The notes under the pieces were generated by a model, which searched no databases, was not told the DNA's origin, and saw only the letters and a program-made list of their open reading frames with translations. DNA of 21,254 nucleotides from Synechococcales cyanobacterium PMM_0003. GTDB lineage: Bacteria > Cyanobacteriota > Cyanobacteriia > Pseudanabaenales > Pseudanabaenaceae. The stretch is from positions 1 through 21,254 of the forward strand of contig CASBRC010000296.1 of NCBI GenBank assembly GCA_949128015.1, read 5' to 3'. This document shows, piece after piece, positions 1 to 8,422 of the stretch; within the stretch, counting starts at the first letter, position 1; the number at the start of each line of letters is the position of its first letter. Made by a program: the position numbers and the translations under genes.

Positions 1-896
1 CCGTGAGCAAACGCACCGACCATCAAGAAACCAGCAATGTATTGGTGGTGAGTGTAAAGCGCTGCCTGTGTAGTGAAGTCCTTAGCAATGAACGCATAGG
101 AAGGCATCGAATACATGTGCTGCGCCACCAAGGATGTGATTACACCGAGGGAAGCAAGAGCCAAGCCGAGTTGGAAGTGCAAGGAGTTGTTGACTGTGTC
201 ATACAAACCTTTATGACCATCGCCTAGCAAACCACCGAAGGGAGTGCCTTTAGGAGGATTGTGAGCATTCAAAATGTCTTTGATGCTGTGACCGATACCA
301 AAGTTGGTGCGGTACATGTGACCAGTCCAAGCTAAAGAGCTTGCTCCGAACAAACCAGCCAAGTGGTGGTTTAGACGAGATTCAGCATTCTTGAACCAAG
401 AAAGGCTAGGACGGAAGCTAGGCTGAAGATGCAACCAACCTGCGAACAGGAGAACAGCTGCGAATACTAGCATCCAAATTGCGCCAGTAAACAGTTCTGT
501 GTTGGTACGCATACCGATGGTGTACCACCAATGGTAAACACCCGAATAAGCGACGTTAACAGGACCAGCAGCGTCAGTCTGTGTAAACGCTTCAACTGCG
601 GCCTTACCGAAGTGAGGATCCCAAATCGCGTGGGCGATCGGACGTGTGGTGAGAGGATTCTTAATCCATTGCTCGAAGTTACCCTGCCACGCTACGTGAA
701 ACAGGTTGCCAGATGTCCACAGGAAGATGATTGCCAAGTGTCCGAAGTGAGAAGCAAAAATCTTTTGGTAAAGACTTTCTTCAGTGACACCATCATGGCT
801 TTCAAAGTCGTTCGCTGTGGCGATCGCATACCAGATCCGACGGGTTGTCGGGTCTTGTGCGAGAGCCTGGCTAAACTTAGGAAATTTCGTTGCCAT
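1..896 (-). CDS. psaB: Photosystem I P700 apoprotein A2 (PsaB), 3' part missing
   Basis: PsaB is one of the two large chlorophyll-binding subunits of the photosystem I reaction centre in the thylakoid membrane. The first 298 codons are present; the gene runs off the left edge, so the FX-ligand loop and the C-terminal helices are not visible. The protein starts [20 protein letters not shown], as in cyanobacterial PsaB. It continues with the His-rich helix regions seen in the family ([11 protein letters not shown] near residue 50, NHHLAGLFG near 178, [10 protein letters not shown] near the window edge). It lies 36 bases downstream of the psaA stop on the same strand, the standard psaAB operon arrangement. 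Identification is from the sequence and is essentially certain; nothing is known here about the missing part. Confidence 0.98.
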   Translation of the reverse strand, partial: MATKFPKFSQALAQDPTTRRIWYAIATANDFESHDGVTEESLYQKIFASHFGHLAIIFLWTSGNLFHVAWQGNFEQWIKNPLTTRPIAHAIWDPHFGKAAVEAFTQTDAAGPVNVAYSGVYHWWYTIGMRTNTELFTGAIWMLVFAAVLLFAGWLHLQPSFRPSLSWFKNAESRLNHHLAGLFGASSLAWTGHMYRTNFGIGHSIKDILNAHNPPKGTPFGGLLGDGHKGLYDTVNNSLHFQLGLALASLGVITSLVAQHMYSMPSYAFIAKDFTTQAALYTHHQYIAGFLMVGAFAH

Positions 897-932
897 TTTT
901 ACTTCAATTTCTCCGTTTAAATTTAAGCCAGT

Positions 933-3185
933 TTACCCAATTGCACCGTAACGGGCTAGGAAGAACGCCCAAGTTGTGGCGATTCCACCTAAGAGGTAGT
1001 GAGCTAGACCCACAGCACGACCTTGAGTAATGCTCAAAGCGCGAGGAGAGATAGCAGGAGCAATGTTGAGCTTGTTGTGCGCCCAAACAATTGACTCGAT
1101 AAGTTCTTGCCAGTAGCCGCGACCACTGAATAGGAACATCAGGCTGAAAGCCCAGATGAAGTGAGCGCCCAAGAAGATCAGACCATAAGCCGACAATGCC
1201 GAACCGTAGGATTGAATAACGTTGGAAGCTTGTGCCCACAAGAAGTCACGCAACCAACCATTGATGGTCAATGCACTCTGTGCAAAGTTTCCGCCAGCCA
1301 TGTTGGTGATTGTGCCGCTTGCGTCAACAGTACCGAAAATATCGGACTGCATTTTCCAAGAGAAGTGGAAGATGACAACAGAAATACAGTTGTACATCCA
1401 GAAAAGACCGAGGAATACGTGATCCCATGCCGAAACTTGACATGTACCGCCACGACCAGGACCATCGCAAGGGAAACGGAAACCAAGTTCTGCCTTGTCT
1501 GGAACTAAGCGAGAGCTACGTGCATACAACACGCCTTTCAGCAAAATCAAGACAGTGACGTGAATGGTAAAGGCATGAATGTGGTGAACCAAGAAGTCAG
1601 CCGTACCAAGAGCCATGTGAGCAGCAGCTACTTTACCGCCAACAATCAAGGTTTCGCCGCCGAAGATGGGGCTAACGCTAGAGGTTGCGTAAGGAGCAGT
1701 TGTGCCAGCAGCAGCAGCATGGATACCTTGAATCCAGTTAGCGAAGACAGGCTTCAACTGAATTGCGGTGTCAGAAAACATGTCTTGAGGACGACCCAAT
1801 GCACGCATGGTGTCGTTGTGAATATATAGACCAAAGCTGTGGAAGCCAAGGAAGATACATACCCAGTTAAGGTGAGAAATAAGTGCATCACGTTGACGCA
1901 ACATGCGATCAAGTAAGTTATTTACATTCTTAGCAGGATCGTAATCACGAACCATGAAGATACCTGCGTGAGCAGCAGCGCCGCAAATGCAGAAGCCGCC
2001 AATCCACATGTGGTGTGTGAATAGGGAAACTTGAGTTCCGTAGCTCGTAGCAATGTAAGGGTAAGCAGGCATCGCGTACATATGCTGAGCGACGATGATG
2101 CTTAGTGAACCCAACATAGCCAAGTTAATTGCTAGCTGAGCGTGCCAAGAAGAGGTCAAAATTTCATATAGACCCTTGTGACCTTCACCAGTTAGAGGTC
2201 CCTTGTGAGCTTCAAGAATTTGCTTCATGCTGTGACCGATACCCCAGTTGGTGCGGTACATGTGTCCAGCGATGATGAAAAGTGTTGCGATCGCAAGGTG
2301 ATGGTGTGCTTGGTCAGTGAGCCACAATGCACCAGTTTGAGGATTTAATCCACCCTTGAATGTCAAGAAGTCAGCGTATACACCCCAATTTAAGGTGAAA
2401 AACGGTGTCAAGCCTTGAGCAAAGCTAGGGAAAATGTCTGCCATCAAGGAAGGGTTAAAAATAAACTCATGAGGCAAAGGAATCTGATCAGCAGGTACGC
2501 CCTTATCAAGGTAATAGTTGATAGGGATCGAAACGTGGATCTGATGTCCAGCCCAAGAGAGTGAACCCAAACCGAGCAAACCAGCCAAGTGGTGGTTCAT
2601 CATCGATTCGACATTCTTAAACCACTCAAGTTTAGGAGCAGCCTTGTGATAGTGGAACCAACCAGCGAAGAACATCAAACCAGCCATCACCAATCCGCCA
2701 ATTGCGGTGCATAGGAGTTGGTACTCGTTGGTGATACCAGATGCTCTCCAAAGGTGGAACAAACCAGAAGTGATTTGAATACCTTGGAAACCGCCGCCAA
2801 CATCGCCATTCAAGATGTCTTGACCGACAACATTCCAGACCACTTGGGCGCTGGGTTTGATATTGACTGGATCGGCTAGCCAACCAGTGTAGTTAGAAAA
2901 TTTTGCGCCGTGGTAATACATACCACTTAGCCAGATGAAGATAATACCGAGGTGCCCAAAGTGAGCAGAGAAGATCTTACGAGCAGTATCTTCTTCGGTT
3001 GTGAAACTGTCAAAGTCATGCACATTGGCATGAAGATCCCAAATCCATGTTGTGGTTTTTGGTCCCTTCTTGAGGGTACGGTCGAAGTGACCAGGTTGTC
3101 CCCACTTCTCGAAAGAAGTAGGTACTACGTCACGATCTACCAGTACCTTTACCTCTGTGTCTGGCTTTTGAGGAGTCATTGTCAT
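933..3185 (-). CDS. psaA: Photosystem I P700 apoprotein A1 (PsaA)
   Basis: PsaA forms the photosystem I core heterodimer with PsaB and carries P700, antenna chlorophylls and part of the FX iron-sulfur centre. The 750-residue protein is slightly shorter than the usual ~755 and appears complete. It contains the N-terminal [20 protein letters not shown] segment and repeated His-containing membrane helices. It also has the diagnostic FX loop [19 protein letters not shown] at roughly residues 570-590, with both cysteine ligands intact. The chosen start has an AGAGGA ribosome-binding site about eight bases upstream; a second ATG two codons later is possible. It is the first gene of the psaA-psaB operon and has a gene-free leader of about 285 bases before the hairpin at 3471. 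Confidence 0.99.
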   Translation of the reverse strand: MTMTPQKPDTEVKVLVDRDVVPTSFEKWGQPGHFDRTLKKGPKTTTWIWDLHANVHDFDSFTTEEDTARKIFSAHFGHLGIIFIWLSGMYYHGAKFSNYTGWLADPVNIKPSAQVVWNVVGQDILNGDVGGGFQGIQITSGLFHLWRASGITNEYQLLCTAIGGLVMAGLMFFAGWFHYHKAAPKLEWFKNVESMMNHHLAGLLGLGSLSWAGHQIHVSIPINYYLDKGVPADQIPLPHEFIFNPSLMADIFPSFAQGLTPFFTLNWGVYADFLTFKGGLNPQTGALWLTDQAHHHLAIATLFIIAGHMYRTNWGIGHSMKQILEAHKGPLTGEGHKGLYEILTSSWHAQLAINLAMLGSLSIIVAQHMYAMPAYPYIATSYGTQVSLFTHHMWIGGFCICGAAAHAGIFMVRDYDPAKNVNNLLDRMLRQRDALISHLNWVCIFLGFHSFGLYIHNDTMRALGRPQDMFSDTAIQLKPVFANWIQGIHAAAAGTTAPYATSSVSPIFGGETLIVGGKVAAAHMALGTADFLVHHIHAFTIHVTVLILLKGVLYARSSRLVPDKAELGFRFPCDGPGRGGTCQVSAWDHVFLGLFWMYNCISVVIFHFSWKMQSDIFGTVDASGTITNMAGGNFAQSALTINGWLRDFLWAQASNVIQSYGSALSAYGLIFLGAHFIWAFSLMFLFSGRGYWQELIESIVWAHNKLNIAPAISPRALSITQGRAVGLAHYLLGGIATTWAFFLARYGAIG

Positions 3186-3470
3186 GTAAATTTTCCTCTC
3201 TCAGACTGTTAAGACAAAGTAGATTAAACGATTAGGCTGGCTTTCTCTCATAGTGAGGAATCTATGAATGAAATAATTACTGCTTTACAAGAGAAGCTTT
3301 GCCGCGATGTCATGATTATAGATTTACGGTTGGATCGCTTTAGAGTCTTTGTAACAATTGTTTAGAATGTTGTAAATTTTCTCAATCCTAGACTTAGCAA
3401 TAAATTCAGGGCAATAAGTCGAGTTAATTACGTCAATGAGTTCTACATTTTTCTTAACAAAACTTTATTT
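3186..3470 (-). promoter_or_regulatory. psaAB leader and promoter region, with HLR1-like half-sites
   Basis: This gene-free A/T-rich stretch lies upstream of psaA. On the minus strand it holds GTTACAAA (3348-3355) and TTTACAAC (3369-3376), which resemble half-sites of the HLR1 element bound by the response regulator RpaB in other cyanobacteria. The spacing does not match the canonical 10-base period, so binding is only a suggestion. A short inverted repeat, TCATAG-N8-CTATGA, lies at 3248-3267. Cyanobacterial psaAB operons are known for long leaders and strong light control. I could not assign a convincing -10/-35 pair. Confidence 0.4.
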
Positions 3471-3509
3471 AATTGGTTAATGGGGCGTGAAACGCCCCAT
3501 TAACCAATT
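3471..3509. repeat. Perfect 18-bp hairpin with GAA loop, in a divergent promoter region
   Basis: The left arm 3471-3488 and right arm 3492-3509 are perfectly complementary around the loop GAA (3489-3491). The tip is GGGGCGT-GAA-ACGCCCC and the outer arms are A/T-rich (AATTGGTTAAT). Both flanking genes, psaA (-) and tal (+), start in this spacer. The hairpin therefore cannot be the terminator of either, unlike most similar hairpins in the window. Confidence 0.85.
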
Positions 3510-3599
3510 GATCTTGTAATTACTCTAAAGTTTGTTCAGTCCTCAAAATTGTTAAGGCTAAGATAGGCTTGCAAAGGTAGCCAGCAAAACTGGTGCTAT

Positions 3600-3605
3600 G
3601 GAGGA
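3600..3605 (+). promoter_or_regulatory. Ribosome-binding site that decides the tal start
   Basis: GGAGGA lies four bases before the ATG at 3610. An in-frame ATG at 3598 overlaps this site and has no Shine-Dalgarno sequence of its own, so 3610 is preferred. Confidence 0.7.
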
Positions 3606-3609
3606 TTTT

Positions 3610-4626
3610 ATGCCTAATGATTTGCCAAAAAGTTTTCTTGATCAGTTACGTGAAATGACTATTGTTGTTGCTGATACTGGGGATATCCATGCCATTGAGA
3701 TGGTAAAGCCCCAAGATGCAACTACAAATCCATCATTGATTACTACGGCAGCCCAAATGACTCAGTATCAGGAAATTGTCGATCAAACTTTGATCGAAGC
3801 AAGAACTGAACTTAGTAAAGAGGCGCAGCCTGCTCAAGTGGTTTCCTTGGCTTTCGATCGCTTAGCGATCGCATTTGGCATGAGGATTTTGCGAATTATT
3901 CCTGGTCGTGTCTCAACTGAGGTCGATGCGCGTTTGTCCTATGACACTGCCGCAACCTTAGAAAAGGCGCATTATTTGATTTCGCAATATGAAGCTCATG
4001 GTATTTCTCGCGATCGCGTATTGATCAAAATCGCGGCAACTTGGGAAGGGATCAGAGCCGCAGAAGCATTAGAGAAAGAAGGGATTCATTGCAATTTGAC
4101 TTTGCTATTTGGCTTGCACCAAGCGATCGCCTGTGCCGAAGCGGGTGTTACGTTAATCTCGCCTTTCGTTGGGCGAATTCTGGATTGGTATAAAAAAGAT
4201 ACTGGTCGTGATAGCTATCCTGCCGCCGAAGACCCAGGCGTATTGTCAGTCGCCAAAATCTATAACTACTACAAAAAGTTTGGTTATAAGACTGAAATTA
4301 TGGGTGCAAGTTTTCGCAATATGGGCGAGATCGTTGAGCTGGCAGGATGCGATTTGCTGACGATTTCTCCTGCTTTACTAGATGAGCTGCACCATACTCA
4401 GGGTGAGCTAGTACGCAAGCTTGATCCTGCGATCGCAGCGCAATCAGATATTGCCAAAATCGCCATGGATAAGGCGACTTTTGACGCAATGCATGAAAGC
4501 GATCGCATGGCATCTGAGAAACTTGATGAAGGCATCAAAGGTTTTTCCAAAGCTCTTGTTACTTTAGAAGAATTGCTAACTGCGCGGCTAGCCAAACTCG
4601 AAGAGCAAGTACTCGCAGCAGTTTAG
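3610..4626 (+). CDS. tal: Transaldolase
   Basis: Transaldolase moves a dihydroxyacetone unit between sugar phosphates (sedoheptulose-7-P + glyceraldehyde-3-P to erythrose-4-P + fructose-6-P) in the cytosolic pentose phosphate pathway. The 338-residue protein shows the family signature VADTGD...[11 protein letters not shown] near the N-terminus. The Schiff-base lysine lies in [12 protein letters not shown] (about residue 140), followed by [12 protein letters not shown] and [15 protein letters not shown]. Its length is close to the classical ~317-residue TalB type, with a short C-terminal extension. The start at 3610 is chosen because GGAGGA lies just upstream; starting at the in-frame ATG 3598 would add four residues. 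It is transcribed divergently from psaA. A hairpin at 4678-4704 follows the gene. Confidence 0.96.
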   Translation: MPNDLPKSFLDQLREMTIVVADTGDIHAIEMVKPQDATTNPSLITTAAQMTQYQEIVDQTLIEARTELSKEAQPAQVVSLAFDRLAIAFGMRILRIIPGRVSTEVDARLSYDTAATLEKAHYLISQYEAHGISRDRVLIKIAATWEGIRAAEALEKEGIHCNLTLLFGLHQAIACAEAGVTLISPFVGRILDWYKKDTGRDSYPAAEDPGVLSVAKIYNYYKKFGYKTEIMGASFRNMGEIVELAGCDLLTISPALLDELHHTQGELVRKLDPAIAAQSDIAKIAMDKATFDAMHESDRMASEKLDEGIKGFSKALVTLEELLTARLAKLEEQVLAAV

Positions 4627-4642
4627 TTTTTGACTGAATCAA

Positions 4643-4663
4643 ACAATGGGTTTAAGCCCATTG
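4643..4663. repeat. Short dispersed palindrome, copy 1
   Basis: ACAATGGGTTTAAGCCCATTG is a near-perfect palindrome (one mismatch). It recurs with one base change at 9496-9517, where it is a perfect 22-base palindrome. It lies 17 bases past the tal stop. No further function can be read from it. Confidence 0.6.
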
Positions 4664-4677
4664 CGGACAAAATCCCA

Positions 4678-4704
4678 AGAGAGTGGTGCTTTGCGCCACT
4701 CTCT
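4678..4704. terminator. Hairpin terminator after tal
   Basis: AGAGAGTGGTGC (4678-4689) pairs with GCGCCACTCTCT (4693-4704) around a TTT loop. One pair is a G-U wobble in RNA. It lies between tal and ycf46. A T-rich tail is weak, so termination strength is uncertain. Confidence 0.65.
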
Positions 4705-4727
4705 ATACTTATTGATAACTTGCCAAT

Positions 4728-6347
4728 ATGTCGTCACAATTGCCAACAGATTCCCCGCCTCCCATTAAAAGCAAAATTTATCAAGCTCTGATAAAGCAGT
4801 TCGATCTATTGCTACGTGCCAAATATCCGCTCATATACATAGTTACCGCCGAAGAAGAGCCTGTAGAAGATATTTTGATAGAGGTAGCATTGAAATCTAG
4901 CCCTAGTCGCAAAATCTTATTTTGGGATATTTCAAGAGGCTGGAGTGACAATAATGCTGACAAGGGATCGGTAATGGCGGCACTATCGCGGATTGCTCAG
5001 CGAGATAAGGCAACTAAGGACGGCGATAACGTTTTATATGTATTGCGGGATTTGCACCCAATCCTCAAATATCCTCACCACGATCGCAATATTGCGATTA
5101 TTCGTGAGCTAAAAAATTTGGCGCGGGATCTGAAGTGCGATCGCCGCGCGATTGCCATTACTAGCCATGTATTAGAGATACCACCTGAACTAACTGAAGA
5201 AATTACAGCGATCGATTTTCCTCTACCAGCGATCGAAGAAATTGGTTACTTGATTAAGCATAAGATTTCGCCACCCAAACTCAATTTGTCAACACTGGCT
5301 TGGGAGCAGCTAGTCAAGGCTTGTCAGGGGCTGAGTCGTACTCGTATTCAAAGGGTGTTAGCCAAGGCGATCGCTGAAAAAGAGCAAGTAAATGATGCTG
5401 ACATTGATGCCGTACTTGCCGAAAAACAGCAAGCAATCAGACAGACAGGAATTTTAGAATTTTTTACAGTTAATGAATCGCTGAAAAATGTGGGCGGTTT
5501 AGACAATCTTAAGCAATGGGTGCGAATTCGTCGCGATGCTTTTACCGAAGAAGCTAAGCGTTATGGTATCCCTACCCCTAAAGGGGTGTTACTAGTTGGC
5601 ATTCAAGGCACAGGTAAGTCGCTATCAGCAAAAACGATCGCCAATGAATGGCGCTTACCACTATTGCGTCTCGATATCGGCAGACTATTTGGTAGTTTTG
5701 TCGGTGAGAGCGAGAGTCGGATGCGGCAAATGATCCAGCTCGCAGAGGCAACTGCGCCCTGCGTGTTATGGATTGATGAAATCGATAAAGCTTTTGGAAA
5801 CGTCAATGGCTCTGGCGATGGCGACTCTGGGGCAAGTCGGCGGGTATTAGGTACATTGATCACATGGATGCAAGAAAAAACTGCCCCTGTGTTTATTGTG
5901 GCTACCGCGAATAATGTAAGAATATTGCCAGCCGAGCTTTTGCGAAAAGGAAGATTTGACGAGATTTTCTTTTTGAATTTACCCACTGAATCCGAGCGGC
6001 AAGAAATTTTTAAAGTCCATTTACAAAAATTGCGTCCTAGCCGTTTGCGTGAATTCGATCTATTTCTTTTAGCAAGACACACTAAAAATTTTAGTGGTGC
6101 AGAAATTGAGCAGGTAATCATCGATGGTATCCACCGAGCTTTTGGTCGTGGTACGACTGATAATCGCGAAGACTTCACCACCGAGGATATTATTAGTGCG
6201 ATCGAGGAGACTGTCCCACTAGCTGCGATCGCATTTCAACAAATCGAATCTCTCAAACAATGGGCGGCGGAGTCAGGCGCACGCACAGCTTCTAATGATG
6301 AACAATTACTGCAAGAATTAAGAAAATTTGCAATTAACTTAGAATAA
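4728..6347 (+). CDS. ycf46: AAA+ ATPase, Ycf46 family
   Basis: This 539-residue cytosolic AAA+ ATPase matches the Ycf46 family of cyanobacteria and red-algal plastids. In Synechocystis the homologue Slr0374 has been linked to inorganic-carbon use and stress; the biochemical role is unsettled. The N-terminal ~240 residues are a family-specific, degenerate ATPase-like domain beginning LLLRAKYPLIYIVTAEEE. The C-terminal AAA module has Walker A GIQGTGKS (291-298), Walker B VLWIDE (346-351), a sensor-1 asparagine in VATANN (about 395) and the arginine-finger segment LRKGRFDE (405-412). No clear Shine-Dalgarno sequence precedes the ATG. It is followed after 30 bases by ycf35 on the same strand, so the two are probably co-transcribed. 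Confidence 0.92.
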   Translation: MSSQLPTDSPPPIKSKIYQALIKQFDLLLRAKYPLIYIVTAEEEPVEDILIEVALKSSPSRKILFWDISRGWSDNNADKGSVMAALSRIAQRDKATKDGDNVLYVLRDLHPILKYPHHDRNIAIIRELKNLARDLKCDRRAIAITSHVLEIPPELTEEITAIDFPLPAIEEIGYLIKHKISPPKLNLSTLAWEQLVKACQGLSRTRIQRVLAKAIAEKEQVNDADIDAVLAEKQQAIRQTGILEFFTVNESLKNVGGLDNLKQWVRIRRDAFTEEAKRYGIPTPKGVLLVGIQGTGKSLSAKTIANEWRLPLLRLDIGRLFGSFVGESESRMRQMIQLAEATAPCVLWIDEIDKAFGNVNGSGDGDSGASRRVLGTLITWMQEKTAPVFIVATANNVRILPAELLRKGRFDEIFFLNLPTESERQEIFKVHLQKLRPSRLREFDLFLLARHTKNFSGAEIEQVIIDGIHRAFGRGTTDNREDFTTEDIISAIEETVPLAAIAFQQIESLKQWAAESGARTASNDEQLLQELRKFAINLE

Positions 6348-6368
6348 AGTAGACGCGAAGCGCCTACT
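6348..6368. repeat. Small hairpin directly after the ycf46 stop
   Basis: AGTAGACGC (6348-6356) and GCGCCTACT (6360-6368) form a nine-base stem with one mismatch and a GAA loop. It begins at the base after the ycf46 TAA. It has the CGC-NNN-GCG tip of the window's hairpin family and lies inside the probable ycf46-ycf35 transcript, so it may trim or attenuate rather than fully terminate. Confidence 0.6.
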
Positions 6369-6377
6369 GATAAAAAT

Positions 6378-6752
6378 ATGTCCCACTTCACCACGATCGC
6401 AATCGAAATCAAGAATGGTGACTTGCTGAAACAAGCCTTAGAAGCGCTTGGCTATCCAGTTAAGCAAAATACATTAGTTCGCGGATACCTAGGCAATACA
6501 ACCGTTGCCGAATATGTGATCCCCATGCCTAACGCCTACGATATCGGGTTTCGCAAACAAGGCGATTGCTATGAACTCATTGCTGATATGTGGGGCGTGG
6601 CAATGAATGTTGAAGAATTCTTGGGTGCGATCGCACAGCAATATGCGGCTAAAACAGTCTTAGAAAGTGCAACTCAGCAGGGATTTGCGATCGAACAACA
6701 AGAAATATTAGAAGATGGCACGGTAAGAATTGTAATTGGTCGTTGGGCTTAA
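6378..6752 (+). CDS. ycf35: Ycf35 / DUF1257 family protein
   Basis: This 124-residue soluble protein belongs to the Ycf35 (DUF1257) family, conserved in cyanobacteria and some plastids and of unknown biochemical function. Recognition rests on the start MSHFTTIAIEIKNGDLLKQA, the central VRGYLGN segment, the YDIGFRKQGDCYELIADMWG block and the C-terminal QQYAAKTVLESATQQGF. It has no signal peptide or membrane helix. It sits 30 bases after ycf46, separated by a small hairpin, which suggests joint expression. Its TAA stop shares two bases with the stop of a convergent small reading frame on the other strand. The family assignment is firm; the role is open. Confidence 0.9.
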   Translation: MSHFTTIAIEIKNGDLLKQALEALGYPVKQNTLVRGYLGNTTVAEYVIPMPNAYDIGFRKQGDCYELIADMWGVAMNVEEFLGAIAQQYAAKTVLESATQQGFAIEQQEILEDGTVRIVIGRWA

Positions 6753-6931
6753 TCAGAATTGCGAAATAAAGTTAGAACTGGTACACAGGCTCCGATACAT
6801 GATGCGATCGCACCAATGCCTGAAAAGATATGGGGAGCTTGAACATACTTAACTATTTCGTCTGTAGCGAGAGGCAAGGTGGCGAGTAGCACACAAGACA
6901 CACCTAAGCGAACTGCTAATTGATGGATCAT
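6749..6931 (-). CDS. Possible small membrane protein (60 aa), unknown
   Basis: I do not recognise this protein. The 60 residues contain two hydrophobic stretches: VRLGVSCVLLATLPLA near residues 7-22, and an Ala/Gly/Cys/Ile-rich stretch near residues 35-56 (IFSGIGAIASCIGACVPVL). This pattern would suit a two-helix membrane peptide. It reads towards ycf35, and the two stop codons overlap in the sequence TTAA. No good ribosome-binding site is visible. It includes one HIP1-type GCGATCGC site, as real genes here do, but that is weak support. It could be a chance reading frame. Confidence 0.4.
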   Translation of the reverse strand: MIHQLAVRLGVSCVLLATLPLATDEIVKYVQAPHIFSGIGAIASCIGACVPVLTLFRNSD

Positions 6932-7109
6932 GTTTAATACTTGAATTCTATGTTTTCTTAATCTATAGACAGTTCACACTAGGTTGACTGAAGGGGATCG
7001 TCATCTATAAATAGAGTGATATATCGATAATGAGACACTGTATCAATGTCAATTTCTATTAAGGACATTTCCAATAAAGAAAATACCCTGTAAAGTACGC
7101 AAGTCGGAC

Positions 7110-7196
7110 TTACCCCCTTTAATTCCCCCTTGCAAAGGGAGAAAACCAGAAATCTTGTTCCCTCCCCTTTGCAAGGGGAGGGTTAGGGAGGGGTAA
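7110..7196. repeat. ~87-bp palindromic intergenic repeat, copy 1 (divergent)
   Basis: The ends are TTACCCC (7110-7116) and GGGGTAA (7190-7196). Inside, CCTTGCAAAGGGAG and CTCCCCTTTGCAAGG form sub-hairpins. The design and the CCTTGCAAAGG core match the copies at 13644-13742 and 19020-19117, but the sequence is clearly diverged. It lies just downstream of the hydroxyacid dehydrogenase gene (stop at 7214). Confidence 0.75.
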
Positions 7197-7213
7197 ATTA
7201 TTTGCTAGAAATC

Positions 7214-8152
7214 TCACTTAGCTAAGCCCAAATCTATGAGGCTCCGCAACAAGTTTTGAGCCGATTCTTCCTCCATTTGGATTCTCGCCTCCTTCGCATA
7301 GGAACCCATATGTGGGGTCAAAATCACTTGCGGCAAGGTACGCAGTTGACCAGAGTATGGCTCCTCTTCAAACACATCAAGCGCTGCACCTGCCAAATGC
7401 CCTGAAACTAGCGCCTCATACAAAGCTTCTTCATCAATAAGTCCACCCCTAGAAGTATTAATTAAAATACTCCCTGCTTGCATCTTATTGATAAAGGCGC
7501 GATCAACTAGATGATGATTGTCTTTATTGTAGGGAATATGGATCGTGATTACATTTGAACGGCTGATGAATTCGTCCAAAGATGAGACACAGACTGTATC
7601 CGCAAATAGCGAGTCATCGCGAAAAATGTCATAAGCAATTCTCTTTGCCCCAAATGTCTTTAAAAGTTGCCCTACTCGATTCCCAACTCTGCCATAGCCC
7701 AACAGCCCCACAACCTGAGATGCTAGTAGCCTACCCATTAGAGGATTCCATTTTCCTTCACGCAAAGTGCGATCGGCTTCTGAAGTGCGTCTTAGTAATG
7801 AAAGGATTAGACTTACTGTCAACTCCGCAACCGCAATTACAGGAGCTGTTGGGGTAATATGAACAGGAATTCCCAATTCTTCAGCCGCTACTAAATCAAC
7901 ACTATCAGTTCCAATTCCACATCGTGAAATTACCTTAAGAGATTTAGTCGAGTTTAAAACATGTCGAGTCAGCGGCTCAACCCCCGCAATCATTCCCACG
8001 ACATCATCACTGAGAAGCTCTAAAACCTCTGGCTCTTTAAGCTTCCTACCATAGGGATTTAAGACGATTTCAAATCCTTGTGCTTGCAGATCTTGGAGGA
8101 TCTGATTGCTTTTGACATCAAAAGACGAAGTACTGATCAGTAGCTTTGGCAT
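7214..8152 (-). CDS. D-2-hydroxyacid dehydrogenase, phosphoglycerate-dehydrogenase-like
   Basis: This 312-residue NAD-dependent oxidoreductase interconverts a 2-hydroxyacid and its 2-keto acid; the true substrate is not evident. Family marks are CGIGTDSVD (78-86), the nucleotide loop GYGRVG (152-157) followed by an acidic residue at D175 (suggesting NAD rather than NADP), and NTSRGGLIDEEAL. The catalytic Arg235, Glu264 (in DVFEEEP) and His281 (in LTPHMG) are all present. It lacks the C-terminal ACT regulatory domain of many serine-pathway SerA enzymes, so a catabolic or sugar-acid role is as likely as serine synthesis. It is the last gene of a same-strand series with a permease, an SDR, a cupin and a porin. 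A long hairpin separates it from the permease, so it may have its own promoter. Confidence 0.88.
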   Translation of the reverse strand: MPKLLISTSSFDVKSNQILQDLQAQGFEIVLNPYGRKLKEPEVLELLSDDVVGMIAGVEPLTRHVLNSTKSLKVISRCGIGTDSVDLVAAEELGIPVHITPTAPVIAVAELTVSLILSLLRRTSEADRTLREGKWNPLMGRLLASQVVGLLGYGRVGNRVGQLLKTFGAKRIAYDIFRDDSLFADTVCVSSLDEFISRSNVITIHIPYNKDNHHLVDRAFINKMQAGSILINTSRGGLIDEEALYEALVSGHLAGAALDVFEEEPYSGQLRTLPQVILTPHMGSYAKEARIQMEEESAQNLLRSLIDLGLAK

Positions 8153-8207
8153 ATGATTGACACTGTAATTTGCGCTTAGGTTGACCTTTCAATTCTTACA
8201 AGAATTT

Positions 8208-8311
8208 AAGTAGGTGGACATAATAAATAACCCAAACCCAAAAAGCTGTGGCGCACGCTGCGCGTGCGCCACAGCTTTTTGGGTTTTGTATTTAATTATG
8301 TCTATCTACTT
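8208..8311. terminator. Long nested palindrome with 25-bp perfect core (TGC loop)
   Basis: The core 8234-8286 is a perfect 25-base stem with loop TGC (8259-8261). Its arms begin AAACCCAAAAAGCTGTGG and the tip is GCACGC-TGC-GCGTGC. Outside it, 8208-8229 and 8289-8311 are also inverted copies, with two mismatches and one extra base, making a quasi-palindrome of about 104 bases. It lies between the AEC permease stop and the hydroxyacid dehydrogenase start. The core is nearly identical to the hairpin at 16142-16194 and related to 9541-9603. Confidence 0.85.
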
Positions 8312-8390
8312 ATCAGTTAGTTTATCTAATAATGGCTGATATATTCAACTACTTTTTATGTAAAACTTAGTTTGAATAAGTTTTCGTAGG

Positions 8391-8415
8391 GTGTGTTAGC
8401 GATCGCGTAACGCAC
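8391..8415. terminator. Hairpin after the AEC permease gene
   Basis: GTGTGTTA (8391-8398) and TAACGCAC (8408-8415) pair (one wobble) around GCGATCGCG. It ends seven bases from the permease stop codon. Repeats of the GTGCGTTA...TAACGCAC type are familiar in cyanobacterial spacers; here the loop is a HIP1 site. Its role as a terminator is an inference. Confidence 0.45.
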
Positions 8416-8422
8416 AGCTCAA

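Noticed and set aside
531..920. Plus-strand reading frame of 129 codons
   Set aside because: It lies antisense to psaB, which is certain; the translation has no family features.
5603..6181. Minus-strand reading frame of 192 codons
   Set aside because: It is the shadow of the AAA module of ycf46; its residue make-up (basic, Ser-rich) has no recognisable domain.
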